A program made the translations under genes and the position numbers. Under the pieces are notes generated by a model, which made no database searches, was not told the origin of the DNA, and saw only the letters and a list, made by a program, of their open reading frames with translations. A stretch of DNA of 64,000 bases from an uncultured Muribaculaceae bacterium (GTDB lineage Bacteria; Bacteroidota; Bacteroidia; Bacteroidales; Muribaculaceae), in the NCBI GenBank assembly GCA_910586975.1, contig CAJUKX010000013.1, forward strand, positions 1 to 64,000, in the 5' to 3' direction. Shown here piece by piece: positions 45,804 to 54,981 of the stretch (the stretch's first letter is position 1; each line of letters opens with the position of its first letter).

Positions 45804-46774
45804 ATGACACTAAAATTTGCGCTGAAATATCTAAAGGATTGCCATAATAAGCTCAAAGATCTATCAAAGAAGGGAGTGGGCAACATTTGCTATCTTTGGT
45901 ACGATTTCATTGTATGCTCTATTGCTCATGGTGCCATAGTCAATCACTATACTCGTGGTCAGCTCTATAAAGTCAAGGGTTGTGAGCGGCGAAAGTCAAT
46001 GACATATGGACGGATATTGAAGTCTTTCTCCAAGATGAATCATCCGGATTCTATTAAGATCCTAAACAATAAACATCTTTTTAATGCCCACTTTGCTCCT
46101 TTTGTAAAAAGAAAATGGCTCTATTCAAAGGATATGACCATCGAGGCTTTCTCTGAATTGTGTAGAAGTTGTTCCTCATTAATGGTTAAACCCGAGGACG
46201 GGTTAGAAGGGAATGGAATCTCAAAGATTACCCCCCCCATTTACAACATGATGTAAATCAGCTATTTAATCAATTGAAGGGCCGCTCTGTTATGATAGAA
46301 GATTGCATTGCGCAGCATCGTGATATGATTTATGGAAATACATCTGTCAATACAATACGAGCACACTCTGTCATTGATCAGAACGGAGAAGTTCATTTAT
46401 CAAAAATGCTTTTCAGGGTTGGAGTGGGTGATAGTGTCGTCGACAATTATGCTCATGGCGGTTGTGTATATGAAGTTCAACTTGAAACCGGCCGAATAAT
46501 CAGCCCCAGCCTTAAAAAAGATGGGACAGAGGTATACATTCATCCTCAAACTGATATTTTCATGCTCGGTCGTAAGATACCGAACTGGGACAAAGTGTGT
46601 GACGGCGTAAAACAAGCACATGCAATGCTTCCAGGGTGCAGGTTTATCGGTTGGGATGTAGCCATAACAGAGGATGGTATAGAACTAATAGAGGGAAATC
46701 ATAATCCTGACTATGAGTTGCTCGAATTTTTTGGATCCAAAGGTTGGTGGCAAAAAATAAAACAGTACTTATAA
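45804..46774 (+). pseudogene. Sugar-transfer-associated ATP-grasp gene, frameshifted at a C8 tract
   Basis: The first frame (45804-46256) encodes the N-terminal half up to MVKPEDGLEGNGISKI, where the ATP-binding Lys and glycine loop lie. The second (from about 46240 to 46774) continues with VMIEDCIAQH, VNTIRAHSVI, VVDNYAHGG, IPNWDKV and FIGWDVAITEDGIELIEGN, all typical of the ATPgrasp_ST family. The frames change exactly at eight C (46231-46238). One extra C restores a single protein of 323 residues with no intervening stop. It is therefore off as sequenced. Phase variation and a homopolymer sequencing error are both possible. Confidence 0.88.
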
Positions 46775-46778
46775 ATTA

Positions 46779-47984
46779 ATGGTTGTCAGTAATATTTTTC
46801 AATTTTCCACTCCCTGTTTCATCTTTGATGAAGCAGAATTTCAACGAGGCGTTGCCGGTTTTCACGATGCGTTAGCCCTTAAATTTAAGAGCGTTGCAAT
46901 CGGGTACTCTGTCAAAACCAATTCTTTGCCTTATGCTCTGATGCAGGCACATCGCTTTGGCTGCAAGGCCGAGGTGGTGAGCCACGATGAATATCGCTTG
47001 GCGAGACTTTGCGGATTTGCGCCGAATGACATTATCTATAATGGGCCTATGAAATCATGGGAGACTTTTCATGAAGCTATGGTAGGCGGCGCAATTGTCA
47101 ATATTGAAACTAAACGCGAACTTCAATGGCTTGACCGCCTTTCGGAGGGGCATGTCTACAATGTTGGCCTTCGTCTTAATATAAATATCTCTAAGGTATC
47201 TCCGGAGGATGCTGATGGCGAAGATGATAACAGCCGATTTGGTTTTTCTGACGAAACCGATGAATTTGCCGACGCTGTCAATTTCATATCATCCCGCTCT
47301 AAACTGAGACTTGCCGGGCTTCATATCCATCGTACGGCTCATTCACGTTCTCCACGCTTTTATGAGCGATCGATTGAATATGCGGCATCTGTTATCAAGA
47401 AGTATGATCTCGATCTTGATTATTTGGATGTCGGTGGTGGATATTTCGGAATATTCCCAAACAAGCCTACATTTGAAGATTATGCCGAGTCGTTTTATAG
47501 ACCGTTGAAAAAAGCCGGATTAGAGAATTTGAAAATAATTGTTGAACCGGGGAATGCGCTTACCGCAAGCTGTTTCAAATTTCTTTCAGAGGTCATAGAC
47601 GTTAAAAAAGTAGATGAAAAGACCCGTTTTGTAACAACTGACGGCTCTCGAAATGACATTGACCCTTTCTTCAAAAAAACTGATTATCTAAAAGAGATTC
47701 TGTATAAATCAGATAATCGTGATACTGAGCCCCTACAAATTATCACCGGATGCACATGCCTTGAATATGACAGGCTGTTCACCTTGACAAACAAGCCCCG
47801 ACTTGAAGTGGGCGACCGCATACTTTATAATAACGTGGGGGCCTACACCATGACGCTATCTCCCCAATTTATTCGCCTATGGCCAAGAGTATATGCTGTG
47901 GATCGTGAAGGTGAGTATAAATTAGTCAGAAGAGAAAGCCGGGCAGAGGATATAATGAAATTAAACCAATCAAAATATGAATAA
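46779..47984 (+). CDS. PLP-dependent decarboxylase, DAP/ornithine/arginine family
   Basis: This 401-residue enzyme has the alanine-racemase-like barrel with the PLP Lys46 in GYSVKTNSL, the glycine loop GGGYFGIF near 225 and IVEPGNAL near 262. A C-terminal sandwich carries the active-site CTCLEYDRL near 325. It is close in layout to diaminopimelate and carboxynorspermidine decarboxylases. Within this operon it may supply an amine or amino acid that the two ATP-grasp enzymes attach to a sugar. It overlaps the next gene by 8 nt. Confidence 0.85.
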   Translation: MVVSNIFQFSTPCFIFDEAEFQRGVAGFHDALALKFKSVAIGYSVKTNSLPYALMQAHRFGCKAEVVSHDEYRLARLCGFAPNDIIYNGPMKSWETFHEAMVGGAIVNIETKRELQWLDRLSEGHVYNVGLRLNINISKVSPEDADGEDDNSRFGFSDETDEFADAVNFISSRSKLRLAGLHIHRTAHSRSPRFYERSIEYAASVIKKYDLDLDYLDVGGGYFGIFPNKPTFEDYAESFYRPLKKAGLENLKIIVEPGNALTASCFKFLSEVIDVKKVDEKTRFVTTDGSRNDIDPFFKKTDYLKEILYKSDNRDTEPLQIITGCTCLEYDRLFTLTNKPRLEVGDRILYNNVGAYTMTLSPQFIRLWPRVYAVDREGEYKLVRRESRAEDIMKLNQSKYE

Positions 47985-48978
47985 TATAATGTTCTGCAGC
48001 GTGGGACGTCGCGGACGTCTGCTGCGTAATGTAAAAGAAACATTAGGTAAGACCGGACTTATTATAGGTACTGACCTTCAGTCTACAGCTCCGGCCTTAC
48101 AGTTTTGTGACCGTCAGTACGTTGTACCTCGCATTACTGACCCTACATATATTGACACCATCATCAAAATATGCAAAGATAATGGTGTTAAGGCTATAAC
48201 GACTCTTATTGACCCTGAAATCGAAATTCTTGCGAAGAACTCTGAAAAATTTCGGGAGATAGACGTCATCCCCTTGTGCCCCGCCCCCAAGAGTGCAATC
48301 TATTGCTTCGACAAGTATGAGCTTTATAAATACGCAACCCAAAAAGGCATACGTACCCCGCTCACATTTCATGATTGGGACGAATTCAAGGCTGCTCTGG
48401 CCGACGGCCGCATATCTTTCCCTGTATTTATGAAGCCTGTGTGTGGCAGCGGTAGTGTTGGCGCTCATAAGGTCCACTCTCTCGAACAGGCCGAAGCCGA
48501 TTGGAACAGTGGTGAGCATGACTACATAATTCAGGAACTTATGACCGGAGGCGACTGCGATGCGGATGTATATGTCGATACCATCTCCCACAAGGCTGTC
48601 GCGGCGTTCTCAAAAAGAAAAATCGAAACCCGCATTGGCGGTGCGAGCAAAACATGCTCATTCAAAGATCCGAAGCTATTCAAGTTCATTCAGGAAATCT
48701 GCGATGTATTTGAATTCAACGGCCCGCTCGATATGGACTTCTTTATCAAGGATGGAGAATACTATCTCTCTGAAATCAACCCTCGTTTTGGAGGCGCATA
48801 TCTTCATGCCTATGGTGCCGGGGTCGACTTTATTCAGTGCATAGTCAACAATATCAACGGTGTAGAGAATGAGGTGAACATCGGTAACTATGACGACAAC
48901 ATATTGATGATGATGTATGATGATGTCGTTATAGCCAAAGCTGACGACCTCGTAAATCAGGATTATACTTTCATTTGA
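47977..48978 (+). CDS. ATP-grasp ligase (carbamoyl-phosphate-synthase/PylC-like)
   Basis: This 333-residue protein has an N-terminal Rossmann-like domain (CSVGRRGRLLRNV), then an ATP-grasp fold with PVFMKPVCGSGSVGA near 150, IIQELMTGGDCDADVYV near 180 and the metal-binding end LDMDFFIKDGEYYLSEINPRFGG near 255. ATP-grasp enzymes form amide or ester bonds through an acyl-phosphate. The position between the decarboxylase and the aminotransferase suggests work on an amino-acid or amino-sugar substituent of the capsule. Substrate unknown. Confidence 0.87.
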   Translation: MNNIMFCSVGRRGRLLRNVKETLGKTGLIIGTDLQSTAPALQFCDRQYVVPRITDPTYIDTIIKICKDNGVKAITTLIDPEIEILAKNSEKFREIDVIPLCPAPKSAIYCFDKYELYKYATQKGIRTPLTFHDWDEFKAALADGRISFPVFMKPVCGSGSVGAHKVHSLEQAEADWNSGEHDYIIQELMTGGDCDADVYVDTISHKAVAAFSKRKIETRIGGASKTCSFKDPKLFKFIQEICDVFEFNGPLDMDFFIKDGEYYLSEINPRFGGAYLHAYGAGVDFIQCIVNNINGVENEVNIGNYDDNILMMMYDDVVIAKADDLVNQDYTFI

Positions 48979-48983
48979 TTACA

Positions 48984-50255
48984 ATGAGAAAAGAACGCAT
49001 ATTGCTCTGCCTTGCTCACATGAGCGGCAGGGAGCAGGATTTTATAAAGGAGGCTTTTGATGCCAATTGGGTGGTGCCTCTTGGTCCGAATGTCAATGGT
49101 TTTGAAAAAGACCTTGAGGAGTTTGTTAATGACCGCGAGAATGCGACACCTCTTGACAAAAAGGTTGTTGCGCTGTCCGCCGGTACGGCTGCGGTGCATC
49201 TGGCGCTTATTGCGTGTGGTGTTGGCCCTAGCGATGAGGTGCTGGTGCAATCGTTTACCTTCTGTGCTTCATCGCATCCCATCACTTATTGCGGTGCAAC
49301 CCCGGTGTTTGTCGACTCTGAAAAAGAATCGTGGAACATGGACCCCGAACTGCTCGAAGAGGCCATCAAAGACCGCATCGCCAAGACCGGACGCAAGCCT
49401 AAGGCCATCATTCCGGTTGCGCTCTATGGCATGCCCTACCGTATTGACCGAATCATGGAGATTGCCAACCGCTACGAAATCCCCGTGATTGAGGACGCTG
49501 CCGAGGGCCTTGGTTCACGCTTCGCCGGTCAGGTGCTCGGCACATTCGGCAAATACGGTGTGCTCAGTTTCAACGGCAACAAGATGATCACCACCTCGGG
49601 CGGCGGCGCCCTCGTATGCGAAAACGATGAGGACAAGAACACCGTGATGTGGTATGCTACCCAGGCCCGAGAATCTTACCCATACTATCAGCACGAAGCC
49701 ATAGGCTACAACTACCGCATGAGCAACATCTGTGCCGGCATAGGCCGCGGCCAGATGACTATAATCAACGACCACATCGTTCACCACAAGCACGTTCAGG
49801 AGCTTTATTGCGAGTTGCTTAAGGGCGTCAAGGGCATAACAATGCATACCAATCCGACACCAGAGTATGACTCCAACTTCTGGCTCTGCACGGCCACTCT
49901 CGACCCCGACCTACGCATAAAAGGTCAGGAGAACGCCTACAAGACCATCATCACCGGTGCCGTAGGCGGTGCTGCCGGCGTAATCCACGCTGCTTCATCG
50001 GCCACTACCGACTGCCAACCCAACGACAATGTCGAGGCTCTGCGTGTATGCCTTGATAAGGCCAATATCGAAGCCCGACCGCTCTGGAAACCGATGCACA
50101 AGCAGCCCGTCTATAAAGATGCTCCAGCGTACGTCAACGGCGTGTCGGAAGCTCTCTTCAAAGTTGGTATCTGCCTACCCGCCGGTCCATACGTCACCGA
50201 CGACGACGTGCGTTACATCGTCGATACTATCAAAGAGTCGATACTGACTGAGTAA
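48984..50255 (+). CDS. DegT/DnrJ/EryC1/StrS aminotransferase
   Basis: The frame opens at TTG 48975, but ATG 48984 (MRKERILLC) is the natural start. The 423-residue enzyme is a fold-type I PLP enzyme for keto sugars: SAGTAAVHLALIACG near 70, VIEDAAEGLGSRF near 172, PLP Lys200 in FNGNKMITTSGGG and the RMSNICAGIGRGQM region near 250. It would make an amino sugar from a 4-keto or 3-keto nucleotide sugar. It ends the operon, with a terminator 33 nt downstream. Confidence 0.9.
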   Translation: MRKERILLCLAHMSGREQDFIKEAFDANWVVPLGPNVNGFEKDLEEFVNDRENATPLDKKVVALSAGTAAVHLALIACGVGPSDEVLVQSFTFCASSHPITYCGATPVFVDSEKESWNMDPELLEEAIKDRIAKTGRKPKAIIPVALYGMPYRIDRIMEIANRYEIPVIEDAAEGLGSRFAGQVLGTFGKYGVLSFNGNKMITTSGGGALVCENDEDKNTVMWYATQARESYPYYQHEAIGYNYRMSNICAGIGRGQMTIINDHIVHHKHVQELYCELLKGVKGITMHTNPTPEYDSNFWLCTATLDPDLRIKGQENAYKTIITGAVGGAAGVIHAASSATTDCQPNDNVEALRVCLDKANIEARPLWKPMHKQPVYKDAPAYVNGVSEALFKVGICLPAGPYVTDDDVRYIVDTIKESILTE

Positions 50256-50287
50256 ACTTCTTCGCATAAATATCTATCTCAATACTG

Positions 50288-50319
50288 ATAGGGCGGCCAT
50301 TTAGGTCGCCCTATTTTTT
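50288..50319 (+). terminator. Terminator of the capsule operon
   Basis: ATAGGGCG (50288-50295) pairs with CGCCCTAT (50307-50314) and the stem is followed by TTTTT. It stands 33 nt after the aminotransferase stop and ends the run of genes that began at upxY. Confidence 0.8.
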
Positions 50320-50431
50320 ACCTTTAAAAGCCAATTTTCATGACTGATTGTGGAAATAACCGTAAAAAATTGCGATATTTGGGGTAATGATTTGGGCGGC
50401 TGGGCTGTCTACTGTATAAAACATCTTACTA

Positions 50432-50917
50432 ATGGAATATTCTGCTGCTGAGTTTGAAGCTCTCTACATACAATGTTTTCCGCCCTCTATGAGGTTGGCT
50501 ATCAGCCTGCTTCATGAAGAGGATGAGGCTCGCGATGTGGTGCAGGAGGTGTTCCTGAAGCTTTGGGAGTCGAATACAAGGTTTGACAATCCTACCGCTT
50601 TTCTAATCAGGGCTGTGCGCAACGCTTGCCTTAACCGTATCAACATGCTTGATACGCGCGACAGGATACGCCGCAGAATCATGCTTGATTCTCCGCCCGA
50701 CGATTTAGACATTGATGTGCGCAACGATGAGGTGATGTCAGCCATACCTCGGCTGCTCACTCCACGTGAGCAGGAAGTAGTCGACAGAATCTTCTCCGAG
50801 GGCATGAGCTACAAGGAAGCTGCCGAAAACCTTGAAGTCTCAGTTGCAGCGATAAACAAGAATATAGTCTCGGCTCTGAAAAAATTAAGATCTCATTTCA
50901 AAACCGGTAAGTTATGA
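50432..50917 (+). CDS. ECF sigma factor
   Basis: This 161-residue protein has sigma region 2 (about 10-75, with EARDVVQEVFLKLWE at 32-46) and region 4 (about 105-157, LTPREQEVVDRIFSEGMSYKEAA and a basic end ALKKLRSHF). Its stop overlaps the start of the membrane protein gene by 4 nt (ATGA), the usual coupling of a sigma factor with its anti-sigma partner. It probably controls this small operon. Confidence 0.88.
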   Translation: MEYSAAEFEALYIQCFPPSMRLAISLLHEEDEARDVVQEVFLKLWESNTRFDNPTAFLIRAVRNACLNRINMLDTRDRIRRRIMLDSPPDDLDIDVRNDEVMSAIPRLLTPREQEVVDRIFSEGMSYKEAAENLEVSVAAINKNIVSALKKLRSHFKTGKL

Positions 50918-51609
50918 CAGAAGAACAGAAAGAAATATTGATAGCCAAGATGCTTGATGCGCCTGCCTCTTTGTCGGACATGGAGCTGGATGCGATTTCA
51001 GATGATGACGAACTGCGCGACATCTACGCGGCTTCAGCTGCACTTGACAGCGCTTATGCCGCCGAGCAGGAATTTGATATGGATGCCGAATGGAAGCGAT
51101 TCAGTCCCCGTCTGCACCGTAAACCTGACAAGATGCGTTGGTTCATGCGTGTGGCTGCCATTTTCTTAGGTGTGATATTCGCTTCAAGTATTGTCGTGAA
51201 GATCATCAATACCATATTCACGCATGCCCCTCAGCCTGTTATAGCTAAGGTTGAGCAAGTCTCAAAAGCAGCAGAGCGCCCTACCCTGCACATGCCGGAG
51301 CAGATGTCGATGACTGAAACAAAGACTCCTCGCAATCATGCTGTTGACCATGACTCAAAGCATTACAATACCCGCCATATAGCCAAGGCCGAGGTCAGCA
51401 TGCCTGCTGCGACCCCGGCGCAGGCAGAGCCGGAGATTGATGTTGATGAGTACCTGCGCATACAGCAGGCGCGTATCGACAACGAAATGGCCTTGCAGGT
51501 GGCCGAATCATATATGGAAGAATATGACCGGCTTGTGCCGATACTCGACGCTGCCGGCCTGTACAGTTCTGAAATGGACGATGAAATAAGAAAAGTAACA
51601 ATGGAATAA
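50914..51609 (+). CDS. Probable anti-sigma factor, single-pass membrane protein
   Basis: This 231-residue protein has a cytoplasmic acidic N-terminus (1-70), one transmembrane helix at about 80-103 (FMRVAAIFLGVIFASSIVV) and a periplasmic, Pro/Glu-rich tail. It lacks the FecR domain of the other pair in this window. Position and ATGA overlap with the ECF sigma gene are the main support for the assignment. Confidence 0.7.
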   Translation: MTEEQKEILIAKMLDAPASLSDMELDAISDDDELRDIYAASAALDSAYAAEQEFDMDAEWKRFSPRLHRKPDKMRWFMRVAAIFLGVIFASSIVVKIINTIFTHAPQPVIAKVEQVSKAAERPTLHMPEQMSMTETKTPRNHAVDHDSKHYNTRHIAKAEVSMPAATPAQAEPEIDVDEYLRIQQARIDNEMALQVAESYMEEYDRLVPILDAAGLYSSEMDDEIRKVTME

Positions 51610-51628
51610 TCCTAAAAAATCTCAAGAT

Positions 51629-52471
51629 ATGAAAACCTCGCTCTTACGGCTTCTTGGCCTTATGCTCGCTGTAATACCTATAACGGCAGCGGCCCAAAAC
51701 AACATCAAGTCGGCTTTTGATGCCATAATCAAATGTCCTGATGCTAAAATCATCGAGAGCCACACCCTCGCCAAAGATCCCTCCACGGGAAGCAAGACCG
51801 GTCAAAGCGATATATATCGCTTCGTACTCCCGGCTGATAAGGCTTACCTGATAGAGCAGGTTGTGTCGGCCTTTGATAAAGATGCCGAAATGGCCTACAG
51901 CATCAATCGTGGCAAGAGCGTCAGTACCGAAAGCGACATAGTACTCACTGTGGGCGATGGAAGCGGTGTATATATCAACGATCCCGACTGCGAGTATATC
52001 TATTCTCTGTTTCTCGCTCCGCTGTCAGAGGACCCCGATGGCATCTACCGCTATGCCTACGGCATGAACTGCAAGGAGGTGGGCGACAAACTCTCGGGCA
52101 AGCTCGTGATAACATACGCAACTACCTTGAAGTATCGTCAGCAGGTCGAACGTCAACGCCAGTACGATGTGCTCCGCAATTTCTCGGGCGGCTCGTCAAG
52201 CAATACATCTTTCACTACATCTTCTCAGAAATCATGGTTCGATATGATGTTGTCGTACCTACAGGGAATGAATTCAGCCAACCCGCAGACAAGGATTGCC
52301 CTGGCATCAAAGGCATACAAGCTGATTTGTGACTCGTCGAGTTATCATATAACCGATGCAGACAAGGATGTGATACGCGAGATTCTGGAAGGAATGATTT
52401 CAGACAAGGAGTACTCCGAAACTATCCTCCACAGACTTCTGCAAAAGTGTGTTGAAAGTATAAATAAATAA
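51629..52471 (+). CDS. Secreted protein of unknown function
   Basis: I do not recognise the family. The 280-residue protein has a signal peptide (1-22, ITAAAQ) and an alpha/beta-looking first domain (about 25-175) with repeated short strands. A Ser-rich linker with GGSSSNTSFTTSS (about 190-205) and a helical C-terminal domain (about 210-280) follow. It lies 19 nt after the anti-sigma gene and before the barrel gene, so it is likely part of the same envelope-related operon. Confidence 0.7.
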   Translation: MKTSLLRLLGLMLAVIPITAAAQNNIKSAFDAIIKCPDAKIIESHTLAKDPSTGSKTGQSDIYRFVLPADKAYLIEQVVSAFDKDAEMAYSINRGKSVSTESDIVLTVGDGSGVYINDPDCEYIYSLFLAPLSEDPDGIYRYAYGMNCKEVGDKLSGKLVITYATTLKYRQQVERQRQYDVLRNFSGGSSSNTSFTTSSQKSWFDMMLSYLQGMNSANPQTRIALASKAYKLICDSSSYHITDADKDVIREILEGMISDKEYSETILHRLLQKCVESINK

Positions 52472-52491
52472 TAACAGCTTTTTATTCATAC

Positions 52492-52531
52492 AATCCTCGG
52501 CCATTAGGTCGGTACCGTATGGCCGAGGATT
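52492..52531. repeat. 13-bp perfect inverted repeat before the barrel gene
   Basis: AATCCTCGGCCAT (52492-52504) and ATGGCCGAGGATT (52519-52531) are exact complements around a 14-nt loop. No T tract follows on the plus strand. The hairpin ends 15 nt before the start codon of the barrel gene, so it may shape ribosome access, protect mRNA 3' ends or attenuate transcription. Confidence 0.75.
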
Positions 52532-52546
52532 AACAAATAGCAATTT

Positions 52547-54631
52547 ATGAAAAGATTGGCTATAGGGGTGTCGTGTGCCTGCACTTTAGCAGCGGCAATG
52601 GCTCAGACTACTGCTGATGACACCATCAAAACTCAGCAGCTCAACGAAGTAACCGTAGAAGCCCGCAATCAACAGCTCGGAGCGGAAGTATCAACTTACA
52701 TACCCACCTCCAAACAAAAAAACGGGGCACAGACCGCCACCGATTTGCTCAACCGCATGGCTATACCTCAGTTGAGAATATCGCCCGAGGACGAAATCAC
52801 CGATCTCGCCGGCAAAAGCGTGGATATATTCATCGACTATATCCCGGCTTCTAAAGAAGACCTCGAAGGCATGCGCATGCACGATGTGAAGAAGGTGGAA
52901 TATTACGACTTCCCCACCGATCCACGCTTTCAGGGCAAGGCTCATGTAGTGAATTTCGTAATGCAGAAATACGAATATGGCGGCTATGTCAAGGGTTATG
53001 GCTGGGAAAGCACTGCCAATTCGGGGCAACTGAACCTGTACGGAAAATTGCAATATAAACGAATGACATTCGACATTGCTACCGGTGCGTTCTATATCAA
53101 CCGATCACACAGCGGAAGCGATACCTACGAGACATTTCGCCTGCCGCAGCCCGACGGCAGTGTAAGCGAGTTTGAGCGCAAGTCCATTCAGGAATATGCA
53201 AAATCGCGAACCCGCACCTACTGGCCTACATTCAAGGCCCTGTATTCGTCCGACAAGATTACCATACAAAATACAGTAGGAGCCAATTTCAACTCTATTC
53301 CCGTAAACGACCGCAGGGGATATGTGATTTATTCACCCGAGGTATCGCCACGCACCGACTTCTCATCAAGCACAGCCAGTCGGGTCAACTCATTGTCGTA
53401 CAGCGGTTATTGGAACTTTATACTAAACGAAAATAATTCAATAACCTTCGCGCCGAGATACGCCTATTCACACACCAACAGCAGCAGCCTGTATACCGAA
53501 AGCTCAGCCGGCGAGTACTACAATGCCGCAAAAGACGACTCACACCGCTTCAGCAGCAATTTGACATACTCACACTCATTCGGCAAATGGGGCAAGCTCA
53601 ACGCCATGGTTCAGACAATAATCACTACAAACAAAACCCGCTACACCGGCACATCCGATACTCACGACAACGCCCACACCTACCGCGTAGGCCCCGGGGT
53701 GCAATACAGCGTTTCGGCCGGTAAGGTGTACGCAATGGCAGGCGTTGGATTTCATTGGGACAGGCAGGAATACCTCGACCATAAAGAAAACTCGGCAGCC
53801 CCGTGGATTGATTTCTCGCTGCAATATTCACCCGATGAACGCCACTCGGTAAGGGGCGAATTTCATCACATGAAGTCGATACCGTCATCAAGCTATCGCT
53901 CGGCAGCCATCATTCAGAGCAATCCCTTGATGAGCTATACAGGCAATCCCAACCTGGTGTCGTATGGCAGTTACGATGCCGGTGTCAACTACTCATTCGT
54001 CCCAAACAACAACCTGAGCCTTTCGGCATTTGCCACCACATGGATAGTCGACAACCGATATGTTTACGACTACGTCCCTACAGAAAACGGAATATTGAGG
54101 ACAATAAAACAACCCGGCGGAGGATACTCGCAGTGGGATTACGGCGCATACGCCACCATAAGCCTTCTCGGTCAGAAACTGCAGCTCACCGCACAGCTCA
54201 ATGCCACATCGGTACACAACGGTGCGCCTTACAACCTCAACAAGACAGATCTACTGTATGCGCTGCGGGCATATTATTACCTCGGTAACTGGTCATTCTC
54301 GGGCATGTACTATTCGCCCCAAGGCTACCCCGACGGATGCATGGTAGGCACTTGGATGAAAACCAAGTCTACAATCATGCTGCAAGCCGGATGGTCAAAT
54401 TCTACCTGGAACCTGCAACTGCAAATATTCGATTTCGCACGATGGAACTGGAAGAGCAACAAAAGCTTTATGCACAGTCAATATTACGACAAGATTGAAC
54501 AGACCTACTCAATAAACGACCACGCATTGGCCAAGCTAACCGTGACCTACACATTCGGCTTCGGCAAAAAGGTAAGACACGGCGACGAAGCCACGCAGCA
54601 ATCAGGAGTCAACTCGGGTATTCTGAAATAA
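52547..54631 (+). CDS. TonB-receptor-like outer-membrane beta-barrel protein
   Basis: This 694-residue protein has a signal peptide (to about residue 20), a TonB-box-like start (QQLNEVTVEARN), a reduced plug domain (about 40-140) and a long run of amphipathic strands to the C-terminus with TVTYTFGFGKK near the end. It lacks the carboxypeptidase-like domain of SusC and is shorter, so it belongs to the outer-membrane beta-barrel group related to TonB-dependent receptors. A role in peptide, metal or protein-linked transport is possible. It is the last gene of the ECF operon. Confidence 0.8.
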   Translation: MKRLAIGVSCACTLAAAMAQTTADDTIKTQQLNEVTVEARNQQLGAEVSTYIPTSKQKNGAQTATDLLNRMAIPQLRISPEDEITDLAGKSVDIFIDYIPASKEDLEGMRMHDVKKVEYYDFPTDPRFQGKAHVVNFVMQKYEYGGYVKGYGWESTANSGQLNLYGKLQYKRMTFDIATGAFYINRSHSGSDTYETFRLPQPDGSVSEFERKSIQEYAKSRTRTYWPTFKALYSSDKITIQNTVGANFNSIPVNDRRGYVIYSPEVSPRTDFSSSTASRVNSLSYSGYWNFILNENNSITFAPRYAYSHTNSSSLYTESSAGEYYNAAKDDSHRFSSNLTYSHSFGKWGKLNAMVQTIITTNKTRYTGTSDTHDNAHTYRVGPGVQYSVSAGKVYAMAGVGFHWDRQEYLDHKENSAAPWIDFSLQYSPDERHSVRGEFHHMKSIPSSSYRSAAIIQSNPLMSYTGNPNLVSYGSYDAGVNYSFVPNNNLSLSAFATTWIVDNRYVYDYVPTENGILRTIKQPGGGYSQWDYGAYATISLLGQKLQLTAQLNATSVHNGAPYNLNKTDLLYALRAYYYLGNWSFSGMYYSPQGYPDGCMVGTWMKTKSTIMLQAGWSNSTWNLQLQIFDFARWNWKSNKSFMHSQYYDKIEQTYSINDHALAKLTVTYTFGFGKKVRHGDEATQQSGVNSGILK

Positions 54632-54707
54632 AAACATGCCAAACCATTGGCAAAAACAAGCTCTTTAAGATACGTCAGCCATTAGTGTTAATTTCAAAGA
54701 TTTTCGC

Positions 54708-54716
54708 TAACTTTGC
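54708..54716 (+). promoter_or_regulatory. -7 promoter box
   Basis: TAACTTTGC fits the TAnnTTTG consensus. No good -33 TTTG is present at the usual distance. It would start a transcript near 54723 that covers a 46-codon open frame and possibly the LuxR gene at 54982. Confidence 0.55.
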
Positions 54717-54733
54717 TATTACAAATAGAAAGT

Positions 54734-54874
54734 ATGGCAAAAATCGTTACACATAATCCACATACGTTTGAGAGTTTCAACTTTGAAACTCTCACTCAAT
54801 GCATATATACAATTCATTCATGGCACAAGATTGCTGTCGAGTATTGTTACCCGTGTAAAAATCAAGTGAATTAA
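54734..54874 (+). CDS. Possible 46-residue small protein with internal palindrome
   Basis: ATG 54734 opens a 46-codon frame (MAKIVTHNPHTFESFN...CKNQVN) about 11 nt after the predicted transcription start. It includes an exact 11-bp inverted repeat (GAGAGTTTCAA / TTGAAACTCTC, 54770-54793) with a 2-nt loop. I know no homologue. The rest of the 350-nt gap to the LuxR gene is AT-rich and holds no other frame. It may be a leader peptide, a remnant or nothing. Confidence 0.25.
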   Translation: MAKIVTHNPHTFESFNFETLTQCIYTIHSWHKIAVEYCYPCKNQVN

Positions 54875-54981
54875 CGTCACTCTTTTAGAAAATGCTCGTA
54901 ATTTCTATTTAACATATCCTCAATTAGCAAAAGTAGTTCAACCAATTTATCCGATTGACAATGCTTAAAAATTGAAAAACA

